Positions 56,381 through 64,000 of a stretch of 64,000 nucleotides of DNA are shown here, one piece after another. The stretch covers positions 771,931 through 835,930 of the forward strand of contig NZ_MQWA01000001.1 of the NCBI RefSeq assembly GCF_002954445.1. The letters are read 5' to 3'. Made by a program: the position numbers and the translations under genes. The notes beneath the pieces are model-generated. The model was given only the letters and a program-made list of their open reading frames with translations, was not told where the DNA came from and searched no databases. Each line of letters opens with the position of its first letter. Position 1 is the first letter of the stretch. The stretch is from Rubritalea profundi (GTDB lineage Bacteria > Verrucomicrobiota > Verrucomicrobiia > Verrucomicrobiales > Akkermansiaceae).

Positions 56381-57421
56381 ATGCTATCATTTCAATACTC
56401 CGCACTCGCGGCTCTCGCACTTTCAGGAATCGCACTCGGACATGGTGCGAAAGACGGCGTCGCAGTCGACCACTGGGATGGCGGACGTCCAGACGGCCAC
56501 GCACCTATCAGCATCATGGCTGAGCACACCCACAACGCAGGAGAGTGGATGCTTTCTTATCGTTTCATGAGCATGCACATGGAGGACCTCTACGATGGAG
56601 ACTCCAAGATTCAACCATCTCAGGCTGGCTACACAATGGTCCCAACCGAGATGGACATGGAAATGCACATGTTCGGTCTCATGTACGCTCCTACAAATAA
56701 ACTCACATTGATGGCTATGACCAACTACGTGGAAAACTCCATGGACATGATAATTACCCGCGGAATGATGGCTGGCAAAAAAACTCAGATGAAATCCAGC
56801 GGCTGGGGAGACTCCTCAATCGGTGGACTTTATAAGTTCTATGACGAGAACAAAAGCCGTGCACACTTTGGACTGAGCCTTTCACTTCCGACGGGTTCAA
56901 CAGGTGAATCATTCAAGACCCCTATGGGCATGACTCGTCACCAGCCATTTTCTATGCAGCTCGGCACAGGTACTTTCGACCTTTTACCATCACTCACCTA
57001 CCTCAATCAGCCTACCGACCATTGGTCGTGGGGAGCACAGGCAAATGGTCGTATCCACCTCAGTGAAAACAACCAAGGCTACAGTTTCGGAGACAGTATC
57101 GGAGCCACCAGCTGGGTGGCCCGTAATGTCACAGAGTGGTCTAGTTTATCGCTACGCCTCGGAGCTAAGAGCTGGAAAGGCATTAGTGGAGATACGGACA
57201 ATAGTGTGAACACACCTATGAAGCCTAAAATGTCCTCCCCAGCTGACCCAAGTAACCACGGTGGAACACGTATCGATGCAGGTCTCGGTCTCAATCTCTG
57301 GCACCCAAGCAACGGTTTCCGCGTGGCGGCAGAGTTTGCGGTACCACTCTACCAGAACCTTAACGGCCCACAACTAGGCCAAGACTGGACGCTCACGCTC
57401 GGCAGCCAGTTCGCGTGGTAG
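56381..57421 (+). CDS. Met/His-rich outer-membrane beta-barrel protein (annotated as 'transporter' in relatives)
   Basis: The 346-residue protein has a signal peptide (SALAALALSGIALGHG) and alternating strands typical of barrels, ending in the C-terminal aromatic SQFAW. The first half is rich in Met and His: SIMAEHTHNAGEWMLSYRFMSMHMEDL, MDMEMHMFGLMYAP. This composition is often linked to copper binding. The fold resembles the MetA-pathway phenol-degradation group. It probably works in copper or cation handling at the outer membrane, though this is inference. A terminator follows. Confidence 0.7.
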   Translation: MLSFQYSALAALALSGIALGHGAKDGVAVDHWDGGRPDGHAPISIMAEHTHNAGEWMLSYRFMSMHMEDLYDGDSKIQPSQAGYTMVPTEMDMEMHMFGLMYAPTNKLTLMAMTNYVENSMDMIITRGMMAGKKTQMKSSGWGDSSIGGLYKFYDENKSRAHFGLSLSLPTGSTGESFKTPMGMTRHQPFSMQLGTGTFDLLPSLTYLNQPTDHWSWGAQANGRIHLSENNQGYSFGDSIGATSWVARNVTEWSSLSLRLGAKSWKGISGDTDNSVNTPMKPKMSSPADPSNHGGTRIDAGLGLNLWHPSNGFRVAAEFAVPLYQNLNGPQLGQDWTLTLGSQFAW

Positions 57422-57463
57422 AGTCGCTTCACTCCAATGAAAAATTAAGAATTTTTCTACAAT

Positions 57464-57498
57464 GCGCGCAGCTTCTTTGATGAGGCTACGCGTTTTTT
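57464..57498 (+). terminator. Rho-independent terminator after the barrel gene
   Basis: CGCGCAGC pairs with GGCTACGCG (one bulge), followed by six T at 57493-57498. Confidence 0.75.
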
Positions 57499-57623
57499 AT
57501 AGTATCACATTCCGTCGATGATTTGTGCGGCGCCAGTTGGTGACCTCTGATTTTATTCCAAGCGTGTCCAATGAACGTCAGTCCGCTGGCGCGCCACAGT
57601 CTCACGAAGTGACACCACATAAT

Positions 57624-57660
57624 AGCCCCGAGCCCGAACACCGTGAGGCCTCGGGGTTTT
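57624..57660 (+). terminator. Possible second terminator in the 57422-57744 gap
   Basis: CCCCGA (57626-57631) pairs with TCGGGG (57651-57656), followed by TTTT. An inverted GGCGCCAG/CTGGCGC pair lies just upstream (about 57530-57595). No gene is supported in this gap. Confidence 0.45.
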
Positions 57661-57738
57661 CCAATGCCCCAAGCACGCCTCCGAAGGAGCCGAACAGGTC
57701 TTTTATAGCCGTGGCTAGTGCCGAGCCCAGAAACCTGG

Positions 57739-57766
57739 CACTTCTCACTTCTCACTTCTCACTTCT
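57739..57766. repeat. Heptanucleotide tandem repeat, CACTTCT x4
   Basis: Four exact copies of CACTTCT. The stop codon of the DUF502 gene (57745-57747, minus strand) lies inside the array, so any change in copy number would alter its C-terminus. Confidence 0.95.
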
Positions 57767-58407
57767 CCAGGAGTCACTAACCCAGCAGAAAGCACCAACT
57801 TGCTAGCTTCTTCGACGCTCATGTTGCTAGGCCTAATTTTTTCATTCTCTATTAGAATAAGAAACCCTGTAAGTGGGTTAGGGCTGGTGGGCACGAAGAC
57901 TGAGGTCAGCCCCTCGCACTCCGAATGCTCTTGAAACTCCCCAGTCACAAAGCCAATCAACCGACACCCTGGACTAGGATACTCCACAAAAACCACACTC
58001 TTAAATTTCCTCTCACCTTCCAGGCCCTCAATCGCTCCGACAAATTGTGATAGAGCCTTGTAGATAAAGCCGACCAAAGGCAGGCGAATCAGCACAGCCT
58101 CAGCGACTCTCAACATTCTCTTTCCGGTGGGATTAGCTAATAGAAACCCAGCGCCTAGAAGAACCAATAGTGGTAGGAGAAAATTGATAAATCCAATCCC
58201 GGGGAACTGAGGTGGAGTCGATGTGTGATCACTAAGATAGAGCACAAAGCGCCATATAAAATGGACCATGCTGTCGCCCACTTTAAGCAAAAGTTTATAG
58301 ATTATGTACACCAACCAAATAGTCCCCACCAGTGGCCCCAGGGCTGCTGCCCCAGCTAAGATCAGCTTACTTAGCCGCGTCCATGGACTCTTATTTCTCA
58401 CCTGCAT
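57745..58407 (-). CDS. DUF502 family membrane protein
   Basis: The 220-residue protein has two membrane segments (ILAGAAALGPLVGTIWLVYIIY and INFLLPLLVLLGAGFLL) and the family blocks IRLPLVGFIYKALSQFV and FVPTSPNPLTGFLILI. DUF502 proteins are widespread and have no firmly known function. The C-terminal residues PGEVRSEK are encoded by the CACTTCT tandem repeat. It is transcribed with, or close to, the SanA-like gene 76 bp upstream. Confidence 0.88.
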   Translation of the reverse strand: MQVRNKSPWTRLSKLILAGAAALGPLVGTIWLVYIIYKLLLKVGDSMVHFIWRFVLYLSDHTSTPPQFPGIGFINFLLPLLVLLGAGFLLANPTGKRMLRVAEAVLIRLPLVGFIYKALSQFVGAIEGLEGERKFKSVVFVEYPSPGCRLIGFVTGEFQEHSECEGLTSVFVPTSPNPLTGFLILIENEKIRPSNMSVEEASKLVLSAGLVTPGEVRSEK

Positions 58408-58483
58408 CAGTTGCCATTCTAGCAGGAAAAACCACTTCCGACACTGAAATAGTCCCCCACTAGGTTGGGCCTAAACTTCTAGC

Positions 58484-59175
58484 TTACTGAAAAGGTAATA
58501 TTTCTTTCTGGCCAAGGTGTTTGGGCTCCGTCGCTAGCGGCTTAAAATTTAATACCATTTGGGGACGGGCGAGCACTTCACGCAGTTTGGTCCCCAGCCC
58601 ACCACGACCAGTCACATCTTTGGCAACATACGAGACTGCATCGAGATCACATTGTGTGGCCATGTACTGAGCTCTCTCGTTCTGAAAACGCTGTGAAACG
58701 AAGACTACTTTCTTCACGCCAAAAATTTGCTTAGCACGCACGACCGAATCAAAAGTTCTCAATCCTGCGTAATCACAAACGATGTTCTCAGCTGGAACTC
58801 CCCGTGCAACGAGAGCTTCCTTCATAGCATCTGGTTCGTTGTAGGAGTCTCGGCGATTGTCTCCACTCACTATAAACCCTGTCACTTTCCCAGCCTTCCA
58901 CAATGACTCAGCTGCGGCGATCCGGTAGGTGAAATAAAGATTGTCGCGCCCCTCAACCTTGGGGTTACAGCCAACACCAGTGCTACTCGCCCATCAGGCA
59001 CTAGACTAACATCCTCATAGATCTTCCCCTCCCCCGCTGCATCTGTGATCACATTAGCATACCAAGTGAAACTAACCAAAGTGGGGCCTAACAACAACGA
59101 CACGTAGATTCCTCTACGAATCCAAATCCAGCGCTTACTTCGAGTCTTGTTTAACTTCTGAGTTTTTTCCATCAC
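58484..59175 (-). pseudogene. SanA-like (DUF218) membrane protein, broken by one missing G
   Basis: From 59175 the frame encodes an N-terminal anchor (GIYVSLLLGPTLVSFTWYAN) and reads into VALVL, then drifts and stops near 58882. Adding one G to the GG at about 58971 gives VLGCNPKVEGRDNLYF then TYRIAAAESLWKAGKV. This is the exact SanA pattern and joins to FIVSGDNRRDSYNEP and DYAGLRTFDSVVRAK down to 58484. SanA-like proteins act in envelope barrier function. The start overlaps the lipid kinase gene by 41 bp. It is decayed or the indel is a sequencing error. Confidence 0.82.
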
Positions 59176-60130
59176 CAGCTAGCTTACGTGGCAAGTCCTG
59201 CCAATTTTTCCAAAGATGCGCAAAACCTCCCTCGACATGCTCAGGCGCTAGCACTCTGAGCTTTCGCTCAGCAGGTTTGAAATCTACTTCCTCAAATCGC
59301 CCAACGTACTCGCCATCTACTTCCACTGGAACATCACGGTCAGAAATCACGGTGAACTCGTCAGCCTGAACGTATTCAACCGAAGAACTTACCAAGTCAA
59401 TCACGCCTGCTATTCCTTTGATCGTATCTAACACAAACTTATAACCCGATTCTTTAAAAACAAGAATATCTAACATTTCATCCTCATTACAGGCTTTAGA
59501 AAACAATTTCACCTGTCCTCCATAGAGTTGGCCATTGCCCACAAGAACTGCAACGCCCTCAAACTCCCTACCATCCTTACAGATGACTCGCATTTTAGGA
59601 GGCTTTTCCCCTAACACCTTCACCGCAGACATGAGAAACGCCAGAGGCCCTAACAAATTCTTAGATTCGACAGTCGTGTCCTCAATCACCTGCGCATCAA
59701 AACCAATCCCCGCCATCTGCACAAATGGCTGATCGTTCGCGACAAAGAGATCGACTTCACGTACAAAGCCGGCATCGATAATTTCCAATGCCTTAGATAG
59801 CTTAGAGCTCTGTAGATTAGGCACGGGAATCCCCATTTCTCGGGCAAACACATTCATCGTGCCCGCAGGCAGAATACCGAGAGCTGTCTCAGATCCAGCC
59901 AATCCTTGGATCACCGCATTGAGAGTACCGTCCCCTCCTGCGGCAAGAACCACGGTCTCACCCTTCTCAGCGAAGTCTGCTGCTAACTCTCTGGCATCAT
60001 CGATGTCACGCGTAGCATAGAGAATAAAATCCTGAGCATTCGCCATCAAGAACTGCAATGCCCGCTTGCCTTTCTGGCTGCGTGCATTCGGGTTGTATAG
60101 CAATGGGTAACGAGACTGAGCTGCCTGCAT
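59135..60130 (-). CDS. Diacylglycerol kinase family lipid kinase
   Basis: The 331-residue enzyme has the catalytic domain motif AAGGDGTLNAVIQGLAG and the following LGILPAGTMNVFARE, both standard for the YegS/DgkB group. It phosphorylates a lipid alcohol, perhaps diacylglycerol, at the membrane. It begins 4 bp after maf and overlaps the SanA-like gene, so these genes form one operon from 61103 to 58484. Confidence 0.9.
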   Translation of the reverse strand: MQAAQSRYPLLYNPNARSQKGKRALQFLMANAQDFILYATRDIDDARELAADFAEKGETVVLAAGGDGTLNAVIQGLAGSETALGILPAGTMNVFAREMGIPVPNLQSSKLSKALEIIDAGFVREVDLFVANDQPFVQMAGIGFDAQVIEDTTVESKNLLGPLAFLMSAVKVLGEKPPKMRVICKDGREFEGVAVLVGNGQLYGGQVKLFSKACNEDEMLDILVFKESGYKFVLDTIKGIAGVIDLVSSSVEYVQADEFTVISDRDVPVEVDGEYVGRFEEVDFKPAERKLRVLAPEHVEGGFAHLWKNWQDLPRKLAGDGKNSEVKQDSK

Positions 60131-60134
60131 CGCC

Positions 60135-60722
60135 CTATGATGCTAGATCTGGCTCTGGCTGCAACCCGAAAGATTGTAATTGCTCTAGAACTAAGGCTTG
60201 CGGTAGGCCTACCACGTTAGAGAAATCGCCACTCACGCTCTCGATGATCATATCGCCACATTCCTGGACCGCATAACTCCCCGCCTTATCCATCACATTG
60301 ACTTTCGCCATGTAACTTCTAATCGTTTCCTCACTAATCGTTTTAAAAACCACATCCGTCACAGCGTGAAAGGGCACGACACGCCCTTCCTCAATAAGAC
60401 ACATTCCGGAACACACTTGATGTGTTCGGCCAGACAAACGCTTCAGCATCACTACAGCCTCTTCTTCACTCTTAGGCTTTCCCAGTGGTTCCTCATCGAT
60501 ATACACCAAGGTGTCGCCACCTAACACTACTGCGTCTGGGTACTGCGATGCTACCGCCTGAGTTTTCAGCTCTGCATTCCGCTCACAAAGCACTGTAAGT
60601 GGTATATCCGAGCGATGCTCTTCTTCGGCGTCGGAAGTAATAACCTCAAAGCTAAAACCTAACTCAGCCAGTAATTCCTTCCTCCGCGGAGAGCCCGATG
60701 CCAATATCAACCGTTTCTTCAT
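60135..60722 (-). CDS. maf: Maf-like nucleoside triphosphate pyrophosphatase
   Basis: The 195-residue protein has the Maf start LILASGSPRRKELL, then GGDTLVYIDEEPLGKP and the late YAVQECGDMIIESVSGDFSNVVGLP. The family hydrolyses dTTP/UTP or modified nucleotides to monophosphates. It is 27 bp downstream of a zinc-ribbon membrane protein and 4 bp upstream of the lipid kinase. Confidence 0.93.
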   Translation of the reverse strand: MKKRLILASGSPRRKELLAELGFSFEVITSDAEEEHRSDIPLTVLCERNAELKTQAVASQYPDAVVLGGDTLVYIDEEPLGKPKSEEEAVVMLKRLSGRTHQVCSGMCLIEEGRVVPFHAVTDVVFKTISEETIRSYMAKVNVMDKAGSYAVQECGDMIIESVSGDFSNVVGLPQALVLEQLQSFGLQPEPDLAS

Positions 60723-60749
60723 ATCCTAAGCAATACAAGCCATTCGAGA

Positions 60750-61103
60750 TTAGCCAATGTCAATCACAGGCCCATTTGTCGAATCCACCTTTGAAGCATC
60801 ACGACCACAATGAGGGCAAGCCAATCCTTGTTCGATCCCACCGGCGTTTTCGATCTCGCACACCTCTAAAAAGAGGTCCGCTTCACAGTGAGGGCAAATG
60901 CATTGTCTAGAATAATAGATCTCCATCGCTGGACGCACTAGTACTAACAACAATACAACTAAAAAAACTCCTCCAGTCGCCATCAAGCCTGTAGCCAGAA
61001 AAATGCCGCCGCCCACAATCCCACAAATCAATGTCGTCTTCCAGCTCGCATGCACACGCCGCCTTTGCAGCGCATAACGAGTCAATGATGATGGTTTTTC
61101 CAC
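60750..61103 (-). CDS. Membrane protein with C-terminal zinc ribbon
   Basis: The 117-residue protein has two adjacent membrane helices (LICGIVGGGIFLATGLMA and GVFLVVLLLVLVRPAM) and then four cysteines in two pairs, CICPHCEADLFLEVC and CPHCGRD, which should bind zinc. No family name recognised. It is the first gene of the operon with maf, the lipid kinase and the SanA-like gene. The 230 bp between it and lexA hold no gene. Confidence 0.7.
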   Translation of the reverse strand: MEKPSSLTRYALQRRRVHASWKTTLICGIVGGGIFLATGLMATGGVFLVVLLLVLVRPAMEIYYSRQCICPHCEADLFLEVCEIENAGGIEQGLACPHCGRDASKVDSTNGPVIDIG

Positions 61104-61293
61104 GCTCTAGAGCTAGCACAGCTTGTTTGACTGCGCCAATCAAGTTTTGCGTTTTCCAAGCCAACACTCCGAACTCAGTCACAGATTGACATATACTTCA
61201 CTAATTTCTAACCGCGAAAATAGCGAAATTTTCGAAAGCTAACCAGTTGAATGAAAAGCCTATCCAGTGCTCTCGAAACCAGATTTTCGTACC

Positions 61294-61321
61294 CCTAATT
61301 CCTAATTCTGACTTCCTAATT
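61294..61321. repeat. Heptanucleotide tandem repeat, CCTAATT-type
   Basis: CCTAATT, CCTAATT, CTGACTT and CCTAATT follow one another in phase, 14 bp downstream of the lexA stop (minus strand). Confidence 0.85.
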
Positions 61322-61334
61322 CGAGCGTAGCGAA

Positions 61335-61949
61335 TCACGCCGCATTTCTGAGTAATGCCACCATTACTCCTTGGATGATCAGCTCACGTGCGGGGATTAG
61401 ATCTGGAAACATTTCGTTTTCGGCCTGCAGGTACGGTTTATTCCCCTGTATGACATAACGTTTGAGAGTTGTTTCTCCGTCAATTAGAGCTGCTACGACA
61501 TCGCCACGGCGTGGCTCACGGAACTCAAGAATCACTGTGTCGCCATCACAAATATGCGCATCGATCATTGAGTCCCCCCGAACCTTGAGAGCGAATGTTC
61601 GAGCATTGCGCGGAATCCCCAAACTCCGAATATCAATAGAGATGCAACCATCTTGTTGCTGTTCTTGATCTTCTCCCAGACCTGCCGCGATGGCTCCATA
61701 GACAGGAATGTCCACGATTTCTTCTCGGTCTAGCTCATCGGTGAAGGCCACCTGATGCCTCTTATCCTCGTTTCGTTTAATCACCCCCTTTTTCTCAAGT
61801 GAGCGAAGGTGGTTCATCGCTGCCGTCTGACTGGCAAAACCAAAGTGGTCTTGGATGTCTCTGGAGGAAGGAATCACTCCAAACTCTCTGAACTTTTCTT
61901 TTAAAAAATCGTAAACCTCTTGCTGCCTATTTGTTAATTTATCATTCAT
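61335..61949 (-). CDS. lexA: LexA SOS repressor
   Basis: The 204-residue protein has a winged-helix N-terminus (SSRDIQDHFGFASQTAAMNHL as recognition region) and an S24 autoprotease domain. The self-cleavage site is Ala89-Gly90 (AIAAGLGED), the catalytic Ser127 lies in GDSMIDAHI, and Lys163 lies in TTLKRYV. It represses DNA-damage genes until RecA promotes cleavage. A perfect operator lies 15-28 bp before the start, so it controls itself. Confidence 0.96.
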   Translation of the reverse strand: MNDKLTNRQQEVYDFLKEKFREFGVIPSSRDIQDHFGFASQTAAMNHLRSLEKKGVIKRNEDKRHQVAFTDELDREEIVDIPVYGAIAAGLGEDQEQQQDGCISIDIRSLGIPRNARTFALKVRGDSMIDAHICDGDTVILEFREPRRGDVVAALIDGETTLKRYVIQGNKPYLQAENEMFPDLIPARELIIQGVMVALLRNAA

Positions 61950-61963
61950 AATTTTAAACTCGT

Positions 61964-61977
61964 GTTCTTTAGAACAT
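61964..61977 (-). promoter_or_regulatory. LexA operator upstream of lexA
   Basis: TGTTC-TTTA-GAACA has perfect 5-bp arms and 4-bp spacing, the LexA motif described for Verrucomicrobia. It lies just upstream of the lexA start. A second GAACA half (61995-61999) lies 20 bp further out. Confidence 0.9.
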
Positions 61978-62011
61978 AGTTACATTCATTTGAACACCTG
62001 ACAAGTCAAAA

Positions 62012-62668
62012 CTATGATGCGGTGAATTCCTTTACTCCTTTGATCATCAAGCTCCCCACTAGAGCTGCAATAAAGATGGTAGTAAAAAGCACGCCGCTGA
62101 GGCCTGCAAAGATAGCTACAATTTTAGCAATCGGGCTCACAGGCACGATGTCTCCATAGCCCAGCGAGGTGATCGTCACGAAGCTATAATAGAGTCTCTC
62201 TGCAGCGGAGGCAGCCTCCCCAGAAACTTGATTCAAGATAGCTCCCGGTTGTTGCTCACCGATAAAGATAAAAATGCCAGCCCAAAACAGACCTAACAAA
62301 ATGTAACCCGCTATCCCCGACAGCACCCTATCTGATTTCGGCACATTCTTCCTAAAAAAGCTATGCTTAACCAAAACCTTGAAAATCATCAAATGGGCCA
62401 GCGTAGAGCAAACGCAAGCTAACAACTCGACCCAGAAACCGCCCACCATTAGGTTCAACAACAGATTGCCGACACAGAGAATTATGTATCGGTAGAGCCA
62501 GCCTTTATTCTGAGCTAAGGCATAGCCACCAAGTGTGAAAAATATGAAATAAATAGATGTGAGCCAATACCCTCCTTGAAGCTCTTTTTCCCAAAACGCC
62601 GAAGTGCTAATGAGAAAAATCTCGGCTAAAATCAACGCCATTGCCTGGTTACGGAAGTGCATATTCAT
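62012..62668 (-). CDS. Two-pore-type potassium channel family protein
   Basis: The 218-residue membrane protein has about six hydrophobic segments and, near the C-terminus, the pore motif TITSLGYGDIVPVSP, a K+ selectivity filter of the T-x-G-Y-G-D type. A last helix (IAKIVAIFAGLSGVLFTTIFIAALVG) closes the pore domain. No cytoplasmic RCK domain follows. It starts 5 bp after the GYF-domain gene, so the two are co-transcribed. Confidence 0.87.
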   Translation of the reverse strand: MNMHFRNQAMALILAEIFLISTSAFWEKELQGGYWLTSIYFIFFTLGGYALAQNKGWLYRYIILCVGNLLLNLMVGGFWVELLACVCSTLAHLMIFKVLVKHSFFRKNVPKSDRVLSGIAGYILLGLFWAGIFIFIGEQQPGAILNQVSGEAASAAERLYYSFVTITSLGYGDIVPVSPIAKIVAIFAGLSGVLFTTIFIAALVGSLMIKGVKEFTAS

Positions 62669-62673
62669 ACTAT

Positions 62674-63585
62674 TTAGTCAGATTCTCCTTCTTTAGCGTG
62701 CTGCTGCTCCTCGATCTGTTGCTGAGCCTTATCCGCCGCCTCTTTGTAATAGCTAGCTCCCGAGAACAATACAGGCGTCGCTATGCAGAACAGTATGTAG
62801 ACAACAAATAGTACTAACATTACTTTACCTGGTACATCTAATTTCTTGTGTTGAGCGTAGCCAGGAGGGCAGGCAATCATCCTGAATCCCAACCAGATAT
62901 TGGCAAATGGCACGAAGCTCCAAAGGAAATTCCATCGTGACATCGATAGGTTTTTAAGACGTGAAAGACTGACAACCAAGCCCAGAATACCAAGCACCAA
63001 TATGGTTGCTAGAACTCCAACGACTAGACCGTCCTCACGAACTCCAGTCTCATCCACTAGAGTCTTATATCTACCAGCTATAGAAAATACCACCATGACT
63101 CCTGCGACATTTATCAATAGGCTCCATAAAAAGTACGCCAACCGCCCCATTCCTGTAGAGCTCTCCCCCACACGTCTCGCAGCCATCGCGTCTGCTAAAG
63201 CAGTGTCATCCTCTAGACTTGCTGGAGATTCATAAGGATTGGCCGAAGCTGGTGCGTCAGCTGGCTTTGGAGCCGAAGCTATGCCACTTGCTGGCGGTGA
63301 AGGCGGACTCTCAGTTGGAGCGATCGGCGCTGGTGGTTCTACCTTTGCTGAAGCGGTTATTTCTGGTGGACCAGCGGGTGCTACTGGAGGTGGGCCAGCG
63401 GCTAGACCTTGCAGCTCAGGAACCTTGTCCATGGTCACCCAATCACTCAAACCTGGTCCCCAAATGAGATCCTTCTGGCGATCAATCTTCACATGCTCGA
63501 TCGCCCCACGCAACACGTCCAAAGTAACTGGCCCTTTGCGCTCCCCGTGTTGGGTATAATACCAGACTGATTCTTGTTCACTCAT
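62674..63585 (-). CDS. GYF-domain membrane protein
   Basis: The 303-residue protein begins with a GYF_2-type domain (VWYYTQHGERKGPVTLDVLR to GLSDWVTM, residues about 7-58). A Pro/Ala-rich linker of about 70 residues (PPPVAPAGPPEITASAK) follows, then three or four membrane helices (FLWSLLINVAGVMVVFSI, GVLATILVLGILGLVV, VMLVLFVVYILFCIATPVLF). GYF domains bind proline-rich peptides. The operon with a K+ channel suggests a membrane regulatory role, unproven. Confidence 0.75.
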   Translation of the reverse strand: MSEQESVWYYTQHGERKGPVTLDVLRGAIEHVKIDRQKDLIWGPGLSDWVTMDKVPELQGLAAGPPPVAPAGPPEITASAKVEPPAPIAPTESPPSPPASGIASAPKPADAPASANPYESPASLEDDTALADAMAARRVGESSTGMGRLAYFLWSLLINVAGVMVVFSIAGRYKTLVDETGVREDGLVVGVLATILVLGILGLVVSLSRLKNLSMSRWNFLWSFVPFANIWLGFRMIACPPGYAQHKKLDVPGKVMLVLFVVYILFCIATPVLFSGASYYKEAADKAQQQIEEQQHAKEGESD

Positions 63586-63648
63586 TATTGCCGCGCAATC
63601 TATCGTATTGAAACCACACTGTGAAGCATGGAAGAACGATTTGCAGAA

Positions 63649-64000
63649 TTAAATCATTGGCCTGAAAATGCCGACATCTCGTTGCAAGCGTTCTGTGATT
63701 TGACCCAGCGAGCAAACCTCTACAGTCTCAACTAACTGCGCAAAAACATTCCCCCCATTCTCAACCACTTGGCTCAGGCCATCCAGAGCCTCGGCAGCGG
63801 CCTCTTTATTTTTCATTTTAAAGGCGCGCACTCTTTCCAGCTGCTTGAGCTTCACGGCATCCGTCACACGCACTACAGAGGGGAGCTCAGCATCATTCGA
63901 ATCAGCATAGCGATTCAGCCCTATCACACGTCGTTCGCCGCTCAGTATTTGTTGCTCGTAACGGTATGAGGCAGCCTGGATCTGACTGCGTTGGTACCGG
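63649..64000 (-). CDS. Acyl-CoA mutase (methylmalonyl-CoA/isobutyryl-CoA type), C-terminal part, cut by window edge
   Basis: The frame is open from the right edge and reads SQIQAASYRYEQQILSGER, VIGLNRYAD and KLKQLERVRAFKMKN, ending with CSLGQITERLQRDVGIFRPMI. These are C-terminal landmarks of the large subunit catalytic domain of B12-dependent acyl-CoA mutases. Whether it is methylmalonyl-CoA mutase or an IcmF-like fusion cannot be told, because the rest lies outside the window. About 117 codons are visible. Confidence 0.78.
   Translation of the reverse strand, partial: RYQRSQIQAASYRYEQQILSGERRVIGLNRYADSNDAELPSVVRVTDAVKLKQLERVRAFKMKNKEAAAEALDGLSQVVENGGNVFAQLVETVEVCSLGQITERLQRDVGIFRPMI

Noticed and set aside
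1-64000. CRISPR arrays, insertion sequences, phage genes and ribosomal RNA.
   Set aside because: No regularly spaced 25-40 bp repeats, no transposase or integrase motifs and no rRNA signatures were seen.

Overview
The window looks like a chromosomal piece of a Verrucomicrobiota bacterium, probably a marine or otherwise salt-exposed one. The strongest sequence argument is a perfect TGTTC-N4-GAACA palindrome just upstream of lexA (61964-61977), the LexA-binding motif described for Verrucomicrobia. Large secreted proteins with PKD and calcium-binding tails, weak Shine-Dalgarno sequences and an apparent envelope (LPS-type) locus agree with this. I see no rRNA, tRNA, CRISPR array or insertion sequence.

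Region 1 (1-10.8 kb) is accessory DNA. It holds short, unrelated genes on both strands, several broken by single-base indels: a metallophosphoesterase, a signal-peptide protein and a PaaK-like ligase. It also holds an ACR3 arsenite exporter, a flavin-binding PPOX protein, a secreted PKD-domain protein and four families of short repeats. The most striking repeat is a noncoding element of about 180 bp present twice (3783-3957 and 4419-4606).

Region 2 (10.8-31.8 kb) is housekeeping: tig-clpP and clpX, a DUF3516 helicase, threonine ammonia-lyase, a peroxiredoxin, a DUF900 lipoprotein, 4-alpha-glucanotransferase, topoisomerase III and an RlpA-like lipoprotein. Within it lies a two-gene operon (20191-24004) coding for a HAD phosphatase and a 993-residue fusion of glucosyl-3-phosphoglycerate synthase with a GH13_18 phosphorylase. 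Synthesis and recycling of the compatible solute glucosylglycerate would be joined in one polypeptide. This is the most interesting item in the window.

Region 3 (31.9-53 kb) is a surface polysaccharide locus: an LpxL-like acyltransferase, at least six glycosyltransferase genes, pyruvyl transferase, nitroreductase, a capsule-synthesis-type transferase, a WavE-like protein, a nucleotidyltransferase/HAD/kinase trio, RfbB, an HTTM-like/DCC pair, a YrbL-like kinase, a GT4 enzyme and an MsbA-like ABC exporter. The part from about 36 to 49 kb is visibly AT-richer, and a cut-off epimerase tail (41747-41914) suggests the cluster was assembled by recombination.

Region 4 (53-64 kb) is again housekeeping: rsmE, dnaJ, grpE, a Met/His-rich outer-membrane barrel, a DUF502 protein, a frameshifted SanA-like gene, lipid kinase, Maf, lexA, a K+ channel, a GYF-domain membrane protein and the 3' end of an acyl-CoA mutase at the right edge. 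Two heptanucleotide tandem arrays lie here (57739-57766 and 61294-61321).
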